The notes under the pieces were generated by a model. The model was not told where the DNA came from. It made no database searches and saw only the letters and a program-made list of their open reading frames with translations. This document shows, one piece after another, positions 17,982 to 27,139 of a stretch of DNA of 64,000 nucleotides. The translations under genes and the position numbers were made by a program. Every line of letters starts with the position of its first letter. The stretch's first letter is position 1. The stretch comes from Myxococcus terminator_A (GTDB taxonomy: Bacteria > Myxococcota > Myxococcia > Myxococcales > Myxococcaceae), in contig JBLZWL010000001.1 in assembly GCA_049194865.1 (NCBI GenBank), forward strand, positions 310,001-374,000, given 5' to 3'.

Positions 17982-18020
17982 CACGGTGTCCCCGGGGCGG
18001 GATGACCCCAGGGGTGTGGA

Positions 18021-19460
<1,440 letters not shown>

Positions 19461-19532
19461 CCGAGGATAGCAAACGCGAACCACGTCACCCGCCCCGTCC
19501 GGCGGTACATGCTACGCTCGGGTGCTCCGCCC

Positions 19533-20534
19533 ATGTCTCCCCGAAAAATCCAGCAGAAGAAGGCCCCGGCCACGCCTGGGTCCCCGGCACCCGAGCGCCC
19601 CGCGCCGCGTCGTTCACGCGTGAAGAAGACGGTGGCCATCTTGTCCCGGAAGCGTTCGCTCTATTCGACACGCCGGCTGGTGTCCGCCATTCGGGAGCGG
19701 GGCCACCGGCCGCTGGTGCTGGACACATTGCGTTGCTGCCTGCTGCTCGCGCAAGGCGCACCGCGTATGACGTACCGCGGTGTGGAGATACGGGGCGTGG
19801 ACGTCGTCGTGCCGCGCATCGGCGCGTCCATCACCGCCTATGGGCTGGCGGTGGTGAACCACTTCGAGATGATGGGTGTTCCAGTACTCAACCCTCCGTC
19901 GTCCATCGCACGCAGCCGGGACAAGCTGCGCGCGCTCCAGTTCCTGTCGCGTTCCGGACTGGACATCCCGCGCACGTTGATGGCGCATGACCGCAGCAAC
20001 GTGCGCCGGCTGGTGGAGGAAGTGGGTGGGCTGCCCGTCATCATCAAGCTCATCAAGGGCACGCAGGGCGTGGGAGTGATGATTGCTCACACGCTGCCGG
20101 AGGTGCAGACCATCCTCGACACCTTCTGGGACCTGGGTCAGGAAATCGTGCTCCAGGAGTTCGTCGCGGAGAGCGAGGGCCGGGACGTGCGAGCGCTCGT
20201 GGTGGGCAGGCGCGTGGTGGGCGCGATGCGCCGCAAGGCGAAGAAGGGCGAGTTCCGCTCCAACATCCACCGCGGCGGTGAGGGGCAGGCAATCGAGCTT
20301 CCCCCCGCGTACATGGAAGCCGCTGTGCGGGCCGCGAGCATCATCGGCCTGGAGGTCGCTGGCGTGGACATGCTGGAGGGGCACGCCGGACCCCGGTTGA
20401 TGGAGATCAATTCCAGCCCCGGCTTCGAGGGACTGGAGGGCGCGACGGGGCACGACATCGCGGGAGAAATCATCGACCACGCGCTGGCTTACGCGGGTTC
20501 GAAGTCCAGTGGTTCACAGGCCTACGGCGAGTAG
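19533..20534 (+). CDS. RimK-like ATP-grasp ligase
   Basis: 333 residues from the ATG at 19533, divergent from the activator gene with a 72-bp gap. An N-terminal basic stretch of about 30 residues precedes the RimK fold. ATP-grasp marks: KLRALQFLSRSGLDIPRT, PVIIKLIKGTQGVGV, QEFVAESEGRDVRALVVG and a metal-binding LMEINSSPGFEGLE. RimK adds glutamate residues to ribosomal protein S6; relatives make other amide bonds. The substrate here cannot be read from the sequence. Confidence 0.88.
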   Translation: MSPRKIQQKKAPATPGSPAPERPAPRRSRVKKTVAILSRKRSLYSTRRLVSAIRERGHRPLVLDTLRCCLLLAQGAPRMTYRGVEIRGVDVVVPRIGASITAYGLAVVNHFEMMGVPVLNPPSSIARSRDKLRALQFLSRSGLDIPRTLMAHDRSNVRRLVEEVGGLPVIIKLIKGTQGVGVMIAHTLPEVQTILDTFWDLGQEIVLQEFVAESEGRDVRALVVGRRVVGAMRRKAKKGEFRSNIHRGGEGQAIELPPAYMEAAVRAASIIGLEVAGVDMLEGHAGPRLMEINSSPGFEGLEGATGHDIAGEIIDHALAYAGSKSSGSQAYGE

Positions 20535-20551
20535 CGCGCCAGGGCCTTCGA

Positions 20552-20585
20552 GGTTGCTCGCACGCCCTCAAGCAAGCGAGCAGCC
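20552..20585 (+). terminator. Hairpin after the RimK-like gene
   Basis: GGTTGCTCGC (20552-20561) pairs with GCGAGCAGCC (20576-20585), ten pairs with one G-U, 14-nt loop, 17 bp after the stop codon. No T run follows. Confidence 0.5.
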
Positions 20586-20696
20586 TGGGCCAAAGCCACC
20601 TCGCATGCTCCTCAAGAACACAGGAATGCATTTGAGGCCCGAGTGTCATGGGGAGTTGGCAGCAGCGCGGCGCGGCCTCTAATCTGGCGGCCCCCC

Positions 20697-21368
20697 ATGA
20701 AAACGCTGCACAAGCCGCTGCAGATCACCGTGTACCAGGATGTGCTGTGCTCCTGGTGCTATCTCGCCGACCTGCGCCTGGACGTTCTGCGCCAGGAGTT
20801 GGGCGACGCCGTCCGCTGGAGCGTGAGGCCTTATCCGCTTCGCGTGCACGATGTGCTTCCCACGGAGCGCGAGAAGCGCGGCCTCGTGGAAGAAGTGCAG
20901 CGTGCGCAACGCGAGTCGGACCAGACCGCTCCGCTGTTGTCCACGGACCTGTGGCTGGGCGGAGACCCACCCCGCAGCAGCGTGCCGGCGTTGGCCGCGC
21001 TGGAGGCCGCGCGACTACAAGGGCCGCAAGCGCGAGCCTTCCTCGCGCGGGCCATGCAGCGCGCCGCGCTGGAGCAAGGCGTCAACGTGTCGCGGTCGGA
21101 CGTGGTGTTCGAGCTGGCGTCGCGCGTGGGCCTGGCGATGAACGAGTTCTCCGCCGCCTTCCGCTCCGAGGAGACGCGCCGGCTCATCCTGGATGAGCAC
21201 CGCGACGCGGCGATTCGCGGCGTGCGCGGCGTGCCCACGCTCGTCATCGGCGGGCGGTGGATGCTGTGCGGTCTGCGCGAGCTGACCGAGTACCGCGAGC
21301 ACATCCTGGCCTGTATGGGCCGGGTGGCCGCGCCCCGCTCGGGTTCCGCCGAGCGACTGGTGCACTGA
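20697..21368 (+). CDS. DsbA-family (FrnE-like) thiol oxidoreductase
   Basis: 223 residues starting MKTLHKPLQITVYQD. There is no signal peptide, so it is likely cytoplasmic like FrnE. The active site is CSWC (residues about 18-21 after the first strand) and the cis-proline loop is RGVPTLVIGG. The central helical insertion fits the DsbA fold; 223 residues is normal. A possible role is disulfide or polyketide-type isomerase chemistry, or oxidative-stress defence. It ends just before a strong hairpin shared with the convergent gene. Confidence 0.88.
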   Translation: MKTLHKPLQITVYQDVLCSWCYLADLRLDVLRQELGDAVRWSVRPYPLRVHDVLPTEREKRGLVEEVQRAQRESDQTAPLLSTDLWLGGDPPRSSVPALAALEAARLQGPQARAFLARAMQRAALEQGVNVSRSDVVFELASRVGLAMNEFSAAFRSEETRRLILDEHRDAAIRGVRGVPTLVIGGRWMLCGLRELTEYREHILACMGRVAAPRSGSAERLVH

Positions 21369-21382
21369 CGCACGGACCGCAC

Positions 21383-21410
21383 CGGGGCCCGCATCCCTTC
21401 GCGGGCCCCG
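21383..21410. terminator. Strong hairpin between convergent genes
   Basis: CGGGGCCCGC (21383-21392) pairs perfectly with GCGGGCCCCG (21401-21410) over an 8-nt loop. It is 14 bp from each of the two convergent stop codons, so it is probably bidirectional. There is no T tract. Confidence 0.65.
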
Positions 21411-21424
21411 ATGAGCGACCGACG

Positions 21425-22408
21425 TCAGACTTCTTCCGCGCCCTTGCTCAGCGACAGGTAGAGGCCCGCGAGCAGCAGCTGGAAGAAGCCCAGCGCGGGG
21501 AGGACTGGCAGACAGCAGAGGATGACGCCCACCATGAAGGCGACGGCGCCCAGGGCCATGGTGCCGAACATGCCCCAGCGCTGCCCCTTCGCGGCGGCGA
21601 AGCAGCGCTTCAGCGTCTCCACGGGACCTGGGTTCTCCACATCCACGAGCGCCGGCTGCATGAGCACCAGCGGCATGAGGAGCCACATTCCCGGGAAGAA
21701 GTAGAGCACGCCGCCCGTGGCGATCGTCGCCCAGAACACATGCAGCGGAGTGCCCGACAGCAGCACATTGAGCTCCTCTCCCGAGAACAGCTCAGCGGGC
21801 GACACGCCCGACATCCCGACGAACACCGCGAGCGCGGCGCCGAGGCTGAGGATGATGACAGGGAGCATCACCACGAACGACAGCAGGAGGGTGAGCAGGT
21901 AGGGCACCAGCTTGGAGAGCTGGGAGAACATCCGCCCCAGGTCCGCGCGCTGGCCCTGGAGCACGTCCAGGCACATGCGGGTGATGCCCAGGGACACCAT
22001 GCCCTGAATCACCCAGGAGGCCACGGCGCCCACGAGCGTCGTCACCACGATGACGGCGGTGCTGCCCGACATGCCGCCGACCAACGACATCATCTGGGAG
22101 ATGAAGCTGCCCAGCATCGAGGCCGCGAAGAAGATGATGGCGGCCACGCTGAGCATCACCCACTCGCGCTTGAACCGGTCCCAGCACACGTCCACCAACC
22201 CGCCGATGGACCAGTTCCCGCGGTCCAACGGGAAGGCGCGGCCCAGGCCCTCGCGCTCACGACAGGTGGGACAGTGCGGCTGCGTGCCGTTCTCGCTGCA
22301 CGTCTCGCACATGAAGTTGCCGCAGCGCGTACAGGTCCGCTGCGCGAGGTGATCCGGGTGCAACGGGCACGACGCCCCCCTCCCCCGACCAAAATCCGAA
22401 TCCGACAT
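21425..22408 (-). CDS. Membrane protein with N-terminal B-box-like zinc domain
   Basis: 327 residues from the ATG at 22408. Residues about 10-50 carry a Cys/His cluster (CPLHPDHLAQRTC, CGNFMCETC, CPTCRERE) typical of the B-box-like zinc fingers found in front of bacterial membrane proteins. Five or six hydrophobic helices follow (about residues 90-320). The central helices recall DUF-type glycerophosphoryl-diester/YIP1-like membrane domains. No enzyme motif is seen, and the function is unknown. A plus-strand lipoprotein gene is divergent to it. Confidence 0.75.
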   Translation of the reverse strand: MSDSDFGRGRGASCPLHPDHLAQRTCTRCGNFMCETCSENGTQPHCPTCREREGLGRAFPLDRGNWSIGGLVDVCWDRFKREWVMLSVAAIIFFAASMLGSFISQMMSLVGGMSGSTAVIVVTTLVGAVASWVIQGMVSLGITRMCLDVLQGQRADLGRMFSQLSKLVPYLLTLLLSFVVMLPVIILSLGAALAVFVGMSGVSPAELFSGEELNVLLSGTPLHVFWATIATGGVLYFFPGMWLLMPLVLMQPALVDVENPGPVETLKRCFAAAKGQRWGMFGTMALGAVAFMVGVILCCLPVLPALGFFQLLLAGLYLSLSKGAEEV

Positions 22409-22639
22409 GGGTGGCTTTCTCCTCGCGCGACGGGTCCGGAAGGCCCCGGCACTCAGGTCGCGCGCCCACCGCACCTACACCAGCCGGCACGGTGTTCACC
22501 AGGGCACAGGCACGGTTAAGGAGGAAGCAGGCGGGCAAGAAGAGGCCGGGCGTGAATTTCCTTCCGGACGGCCCGTCATCAGCCCGTGGTCGCGAAGAGG
22601 GACTGGCTGGAAGTGCCCTTCGCACGGGAGACTCGTCAC

Positions 22640-23905
22640 ATGCGCCGACTGCTCGCACTCGCCATCCCTCTCGCCCTGATGATGGGGACGGGCTGCTACG
22701 CCCACTATCACGGCCCCACCGCCCGCCGCTCCGTGGTGGCGGTGGTGGACTACCGCTTCTCGGGCGACCACCCCATTCCGGACAACGACGGCGGCGGCTG
22801 GTGCCCGTACGACCACGTCCACACGCACGGCTACCGCCCGGCCGAGACGCAATACACCTACACGGATGACGTCTACTACTACCGAGGGCCAACGATGGTC
22901 TGGTACTGGGACTTCCATCTGGATCCGCTCGGGGCCTCGTGCGGTCTGCACGGGCGCCACTCGCACGATTACTACCCGAACGCGGGCCGGGCGTACCGCT
23001 GGGAGCGCAGCCGCGGCTACGTGTATGACCGGACCCATGGCGCCTCCGCGGGCTACGGCTACAGCCGGTCCACGTCGCGCCCCGCTTCTCGCGGCTCGGT
23101 GTCTCGTAACGACGACCGTCCCTCGAACCGGCCTCCTCCTTCCGGCACCGGCTGGGGCACGCAGCCTCCGCGCGGCGGCTCCCGGTATGACCGGGACAAC
23201 AACAACGGCGGTGGCTACGGCCGGGGCAACAGCGGGCGGGACAATGACGATGACCGCGGCGGCTCGCGTCCCGGGCGCGGCCAGGGGCGAGACCGCGATG
23301 ACGACAACAACGGCGGCGGCTGGGGCAGCTCGGGTGGCGGCAACAACGGTGGCGGCTACGGCAACAACGGTGGCGGCACCCCGGGTGGCGGCAGCTCTGG
23401 CGGTGGCAACTCCGGCGGCGGCTACGGCAACAATGGTGGTGGCAACTCCGGTGGCGGCAGCTCCGGTGGCGGCAACTCCGGTGGTGGCGGGTACAACGGC
23501 GGTACGCCTCCGGGCGGCAGCGGCTCGGGTGGCGGCAGCTCCGGTGGTGGCAACTCCGGTGGTGGCTATGGCCGAGGCAACCGCGACAACGACAACGACC
23601 GTGGAAACAGCAGCGGCGGGGGCAGCAGCGGCGGGGGCAGCAGCGGCGGGAGCACCGGCGGCTGGGGCACTGGTGGCGGACGCGGCAGCAGCGGTGGGAG
23701 CAGCAGCGGCGGAAGCAGCGGTGGCGGACGCAGCAGCGGTGGGAGCAGCAGCGGTGGGAGCAGCGGCGGAAGCCGGAGCTCCGGTGGAAGCTGGGGCAGC
23801 GGTGGCGGCAGCAGCGCCCCGAAGAGCTCGGGTGGCGGCTCCTCGGCGCCGAGTGGTCGTGGCAGCTCGGGCGGCTCCCGGGACAACAAGGGCGGCTGGC
23901 GCTGA
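22640..23905 (+). CDS. Gly/Ser-rich low-complexity lipoprotein
   Basis: 421 residues from the ATG at 22640 behind GGGAG. The signal peptide ends MGTGC, a lipobox. Residues 20-140 are Tyr/His/Asp rich (YYYRGPTMVWYWDF). From about residue 145 the chain is Arg/Asp/Asn/Gly and then almost pure Gly-Ser with GGGNSGGGSS-type units to the end. It is likely a disordered, surface-anchored structural or matrix protein; function not known. The DNA repeats are of mixed synonymous codons, so the composition seems selected rather than freshly amplified. Confidence 0.75.
   Translation: MRRLLALAIPLALMMGTGCYAHYHGPTARRSVVAVVDYRFSGDHPIPDNDGGGWCPYDHVHTHGYRPAETQYTYTDDVYYYRGPTMVWYWDFHLDPLGASCGLHGRHSHDYYPNAGRAYRWERSRGYVYDRTHGASAGYGYSRSTSRPASRGSVSRNDDRPSNRPPPSGTGWGTQPPRGGSRYDRDNNNGGGYGRGNSGRDNDDDRGGSRPGRGQGRDRDDDNNGGGWGSSGGGNNGGGYGNNGGGTPGGGSSGGGNSGGGYGNNGGGNSGGGSSGGGNSGGGGYNGGTPPGGSGSGGGSSGGGNSGGGYGRGNRDNDNDRGNSSGGGSSGGGSSGGSTGGWGTGGGRGSSGGSSSGGSSGGGRSSGGSSSGGSSGGSRSSGGSWGSGGGSSAPKSSGGGSSAPSGRGSSGGSRDNKGGWR
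23170..23890 (+). repeat. Coding repeats for Gly/Ser-rich tail
   Basis: Short GGC/GGT/AGC-based units, mostly 9-15 bp, recur in frame through the last 240 codons of the lipoprotein gene. Blocks such as GGTGGCGGCAGCTCCGG recur. The repeats are coding, not a CRISPR: there are no spacers of constant length. Confidence 0.75.
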
Positions 23906-23945
23906 GCCTCCGGGCGGTTCCGCCCACCACGGTTGATGGATTTCC

Positions 23946-23997
23946 GACACCGGGCCGCGTCCCTCGTCCCTCACAGGCGAGTGACCGGCCCGGTGTC
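23946..23997 (+). terminator. 12-bp perfect-stem terminator after the Gly/Ser-rich gene
   Basis: GACACCGGGCCG (23946-23957) pairs perfectly with CGGCCCGGTGTC (23986-23997) over a 28-nt loop, followed by TGTCTTTG. It lies 41 bp past the stop codon. Confidence 0.65.
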
Positions 23998-24078
23998 TGT
24001 CTTTGAGTCGTCGGACAGGGGACGGAGCGTTCGCGGGTGGATTGCCGCGCGACGGGGGCATGGAAATGTTGCCAACCG

Positions 24079-24942
24079 ATGAAGCGTCCATTCCTGCTGG
24101 CATCCTGTGTACTTCTCGGGCTCGCGTCGTCCGGCTGCGGCTCCGGCGGCCCTGCCCCGGACCCCGGCTTCCAGACCGAGGACGCCGAGTCGGTGGACCT
24201 GGACAACCTGCGCATCCGCGTCAGCGGGCAGGCACGGGTGCTGCCCGAGGCCGAGCGACTGCTCACGTCGCTGGGCCAGCCGGTGCCCTCGCTCGGCGGC
24301 ATGCCCGTCGTCATCGAGGAGCCGCTGCGGGTGGCGGTCAATGACGTCAACGCGACCTTCGGCGCGGGCGCGCTCCAGGAGGACGGCGCCTTCGCCGTGA
24401 CGGAGGTCCCCGTGCGCGAGGTGCACCAGGGGCTTGGCGTGGGACTGAGCGGGCCCGGCTTCGTGCGCACCGTCACCGTCGTCTACGACAGCGTCTTCAC
24501 CGGAGCGCGGCCTCGCACCGACGTCATCGAGTCGAGCGCCTGGGCGGTGCCGGAGTCGTTCCACGACGCGCTGGGCACTGCCATGGGTGAGCCGCTGCTG
24601 CGCGGTCACACCGGAGACCGGGCCCACACGCTGCGAGACGCGGGCTTCGCGCTGGGCCGCGTCGTCGACGAGAACGGCCAGCCTCGCGCGGGCGTGCGCG
24701 TGGTGCCGGACCGGAGCGAGCTGACGGAGCGCATCTACTATCCGACGTCGGACCTGAACGGCGTCAACCAGGTGGGCACGTCCGCGGACGGCCTGTTCCT
24801 CTACGTGCACACCGCCGGGGACGCGGAGACGTTCCGGCTGGGCGTGGAGGGCGAGGATGCGTACGTCGCGCGCAACGTGGCCGTCGCTCCCGGCTGGGGG
24901 CTGGTGCTCACCCTCTACCCTGGACTCCATCCGCCCCCGTGA
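24079..24942 (+). CDS. Lipoprotein with carboxypeptidase-regulatory-like fold
   Basis: 287 residues from the ATG at 24079. The lipobox is ASSGC. Two segments resemble carboxypeptidase regulatory-like beta-sandwich repeats: LGRVVDENGQPRAGVRVVPD, then TSADGLFLYVHTAGD with the usual 'new-form, then display' pattern. No enzyme site is visible. Probably a surface-anchored binding or structural protein. It stands alone between two hairpin-bounded units. Confidence 0.7.
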   Translation: MKRPFLLASCVLLGLASSGCGSGGPAPDPGFQTEDAESVDLDNLRIRVSGQARVLPEAERLLTSLGQPVPSLGGMPVVIEEPLRVAVNDVNATFGAGALQEDGAFAVTEVPVREVHQGLGVGLSGPGFVRTVTVVYDSVFTGARPRTDVIESSAWAVPESFHDALGTAMGEPLLRGHTGDRAHTLRDAGFALGRVVDENGQPRAGVRVVPDRSELTERIYYPTSDLNGVNQVGTSADGLFLYVHTAGDAETFRLGVEGEDAYVARNVAVAPGWGLVLTLYPGLHPPP

Positions 24943-25105
24943 GCGGTAATCGAGCGGGCACCCTGCCCCGCCGTGCGACGCGGGACGCGCCGCGCATGCG
25001 CATCCATGTCCTGACAGGTGCGCGAGGAGCGAGGCAACGGGCCGTCGCGAGTGACACGGCCGCCCGCCCTTGACGGAAGCACCCGTGCGTTCCGGGGGGA
25101 CGCCG

Positions 25106-27121
25106 ATGAACCGGACCTGGAGGGCCCAGCCCCATAGCCAGGCCATGGCCCGCGCGCTCGCCTGGGTCGCGGCGGCGGGTACGTCGCTGTTGGGGCTTGC
25201 CTCCCTCGCGAGCTGGGTCTTCGCGGCGCACTCACCGTGGCCGGAGAGCTCCGGCCTGCCGATGACGGCGCCTCGCACGGGCGTCGCCCTGGTGCTCGGA
25301 GGCATGGCGCTCGGACTGCGGCTGCCCACTCGCCCCTCCCCCACGCGCCGCCTGCTCTCCTCCCTCTGCGCGGTGGGCATGTGCCTCATCGCCCTCGTCA
25401 GCCTGCTGCAGGAAGTGGCGGGCCTGCCGCTGGCGCTGGAGGCGTTCCTCGCGCGGACGTTTGGCGTCCTCAGCGCGACGATTCGCCCCTCACCCCTCAC
25501 GCCCCTCTGCCTGCTCTTCCTGGGCATTGTCCTGTTGATACCGGGGAGCTCCGGGAAGCGGCAGGCGTGGCGGGACGGGCTCGTCATGGCGGCGATGCTG
25601 CTCGCGCTCCTGGGCTTCAATGGGCTGCTGTTCGGCCCCCTCCTCGCGCTGGATGGCGAGGCCTTTCCTCCCCGACGCGGCATGGGCCTGTACACGGCGC
25701 TGGCGGTGCTGCTGCTGGGCGCGGGCCTGCTCTGCATCCGCCCGGAGCGGGGCCTCGCGGGGCGCATCACGCGGGACACCCTGGGCGGCTTCCTCGCGCG
25801 GCGGCTGGTCCCCGTGGCGCTGCTGGGGCCCTCGCTCCTGGGCGCGGCGCTGGCCCTGCTCGCCATGGAGGGGCTGCTCGGGCGCGAGGCGAAGCTCCCC
25901 CTCTTCGCCATCCTGCTGAGCGCGGGAGGCGTCGTGCTGGTGCTGCTGTCCGCGCGGGCCCTCGACACGCTGGAGGAGGGACGGCGGGCCGCCCGCGAGG
26001 AAGCGGAGGTGCAGCGAGGCCTGCTCCAGGCCGTGCTGAATCACGCGCCGGTGGGGGTGCTCTTCAGCGACCCGGAGCGGGGCACGCTGGTGACCAACCC
26101 CTTCGCGGAGACGATGCTCGGGCCGCTCCCCGAAAGCGCGAAGCGCGGCGCCTACCTGAGCCGGCTGCGTCATCCGGATGGACGGCCGCTGACGCTGGCG
26201 GAGCTGCCTTCGACCCTGGCGACCCAGACGGGCAAGGTGGTGGGCCCCGTCGAAGTCCTCGTCGTGCGCCCGGATGGCGTGACGACGCCCGTGCTCATCA
26301 CCGCCGCGCCCGTGTTCGGGCCGCAAGGCGAGCAGCGCGGCGTGGTCATCACCGGCCATGACCAGACGCCGTATCGCGAGCTGGAGCGGCTGCGCGAAGA
26401 GTACGTGAGCCTCATCTCGCATGACCTGCGCAACCCGCTCCAGGGCATCACCCTGCGCGCGAGCATGCTGCTGCGCGAGCTGAAGGAGCGACAGCTCTCT
26501 CGCGAGGAGGCGCTCACGGACGCCATCCTCCGCAACGTGGCGTGGATGAGCTCCATGATTGAGGAACTGCTGGAGGGCTCGCGCCTGGAGTCCCGCGGCA
26601 TCGAGCTGCGCCGCGAGCCGACGGACGTGGCGCGCTTCCTCGAGGACGTGCTGGAGCGGGACGTCCCTCCGGACCTGCGCGAGCGCTTCCGCCTGGAGGT
26701 GGCGACGCCGCTGCCCCTGACGTGGGTGGACGCGCGCCGCCTGGAGCGGGTGCTGTCCAACCTGCTGGGCAACGCGGCCAAGTACAGCCCGCCCGACAAG
26801 CCCGTGCTGGTGCGCGCGTCACTCCGCGAGGGCCGCGTCGTGGTGTCGGTGCGGGACGAGGGCCCGGGCCTGGCGCGCGAGGACACCGAGCACGTCTTCG
26901 ACAAGTACTACCGGACGCGACAGGGCAGCGCGTCCGACACACAAGGACTGGGGCTGGGGCTCTACATCTGCCGGCTCATCATCGAGGCGCACGGCGGCCA
27001 CATCTGGGTGGAGAGCGAGCCGGGCCGGGGCGCCACCTTCTGCTTCAGCGTGCCCACGGCCCCTCCGAGCCCGGAGCCCCTCCGTCGTCCAGAGGGGCCC
27101 GGTTCGAAGGGACTCGCGTGA
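25106..27121 (+). CDS. Membrane sensor histidine kinase (MASE-like N-terminus, PAS, HisKA, HATPase)
   Basis: 671 residues from the ATG at 25106 behind GGGGGA; a TTG at 25070 would add 12. Seven or eight hydrophobic helices fill residues about 15-300. A short coiled segment and a PAS domain follow (residues about 315-425, VLNHAPVGVLFSDPERG). The phosphoacceptor box is SLISHDLRNPLQG with His439. The ATP-binding N box is LSNLLGNAAKYS, and the G boxes are DEGPG and GLGLGLYI. No response regulator is adjacent, so it is an orphan kinase whose signal is unknown. Confidence 0.9.
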   Translation: MNRTWRAQPHSQAMARALAWVAAAGTSLLGLASLASWVFAAHSPWPESSGLPMTAPRTGVALVLGGMALGLRLPTRPSPTRRLLSSLCAVGMCLIALVSLLQEVAGLPLALEAFLARTFGVLSATIRPSPLTPLCLLFLGIVLLIPGSSGKRQAWRDGLVMAAMLLALLGFNGLLFGPLLALDGEAFPPRRGMGLYTALAVLLLGAGLLCIRPERGLAGRITRDTLGGFLARRLVPVALLGPSLLGAALALLAMEGLLGREAKLPLFAILLSAGGVVLVLLSARALDTLEEGRRAAREEAEVQRGLLQAVLNHAPVGVLFSDPERGTLVTNPFAETMLGPLPESAKRGAYLSRLRHPDGRPLTLAELPSTLATQTGKVVGPVEVLVVRPDGVTTPVLITAAPVFGPQGEQRGVVITGHDQTPYRELERLREEYVSLISHDLRNPLQGITLRASMLLRELKERQLSREEALTDAILRNVAWMSSMIEELLEGSRLESRGIELRREPTDVARFLEDVLERDVPPDLRERFRLEVATPLPLTWVDARRLERVLSNLLGNAAKYSPPDKPVLVRASLREGRVVVSVRDEGPGLAREDTEHVFDKYYRTRQGSASDTQGLGLGLYICRLIIEAHGGHIWVESEPGRGATFCFSVPTAPPSPEPLRRPEGPGSKGLA

Positions 27122-27139
27122 GGCCGGCCTGGGCCAGAC

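Noticed and set aside
20657..20672. GG-N10-GC element before the DsbA-like gene
   Set aside because: The TTGC part is CGGC, and GG-N10-GC is frequent by chance in DNA this GC-rich.
23170..23890. Possible CRISPR or satellite in the Gly/Ser repeats
   Set aside because: Units differ in length and are in frame with the lipoprotein, with no constant spacers.
25070..25105. TTG start adding 12 residues to the membrane kinase
   Set aside because: The ATG at 25106 has a good GGGGGA site six bases upstream, and the extra residues look unlike a signal or membrane start.
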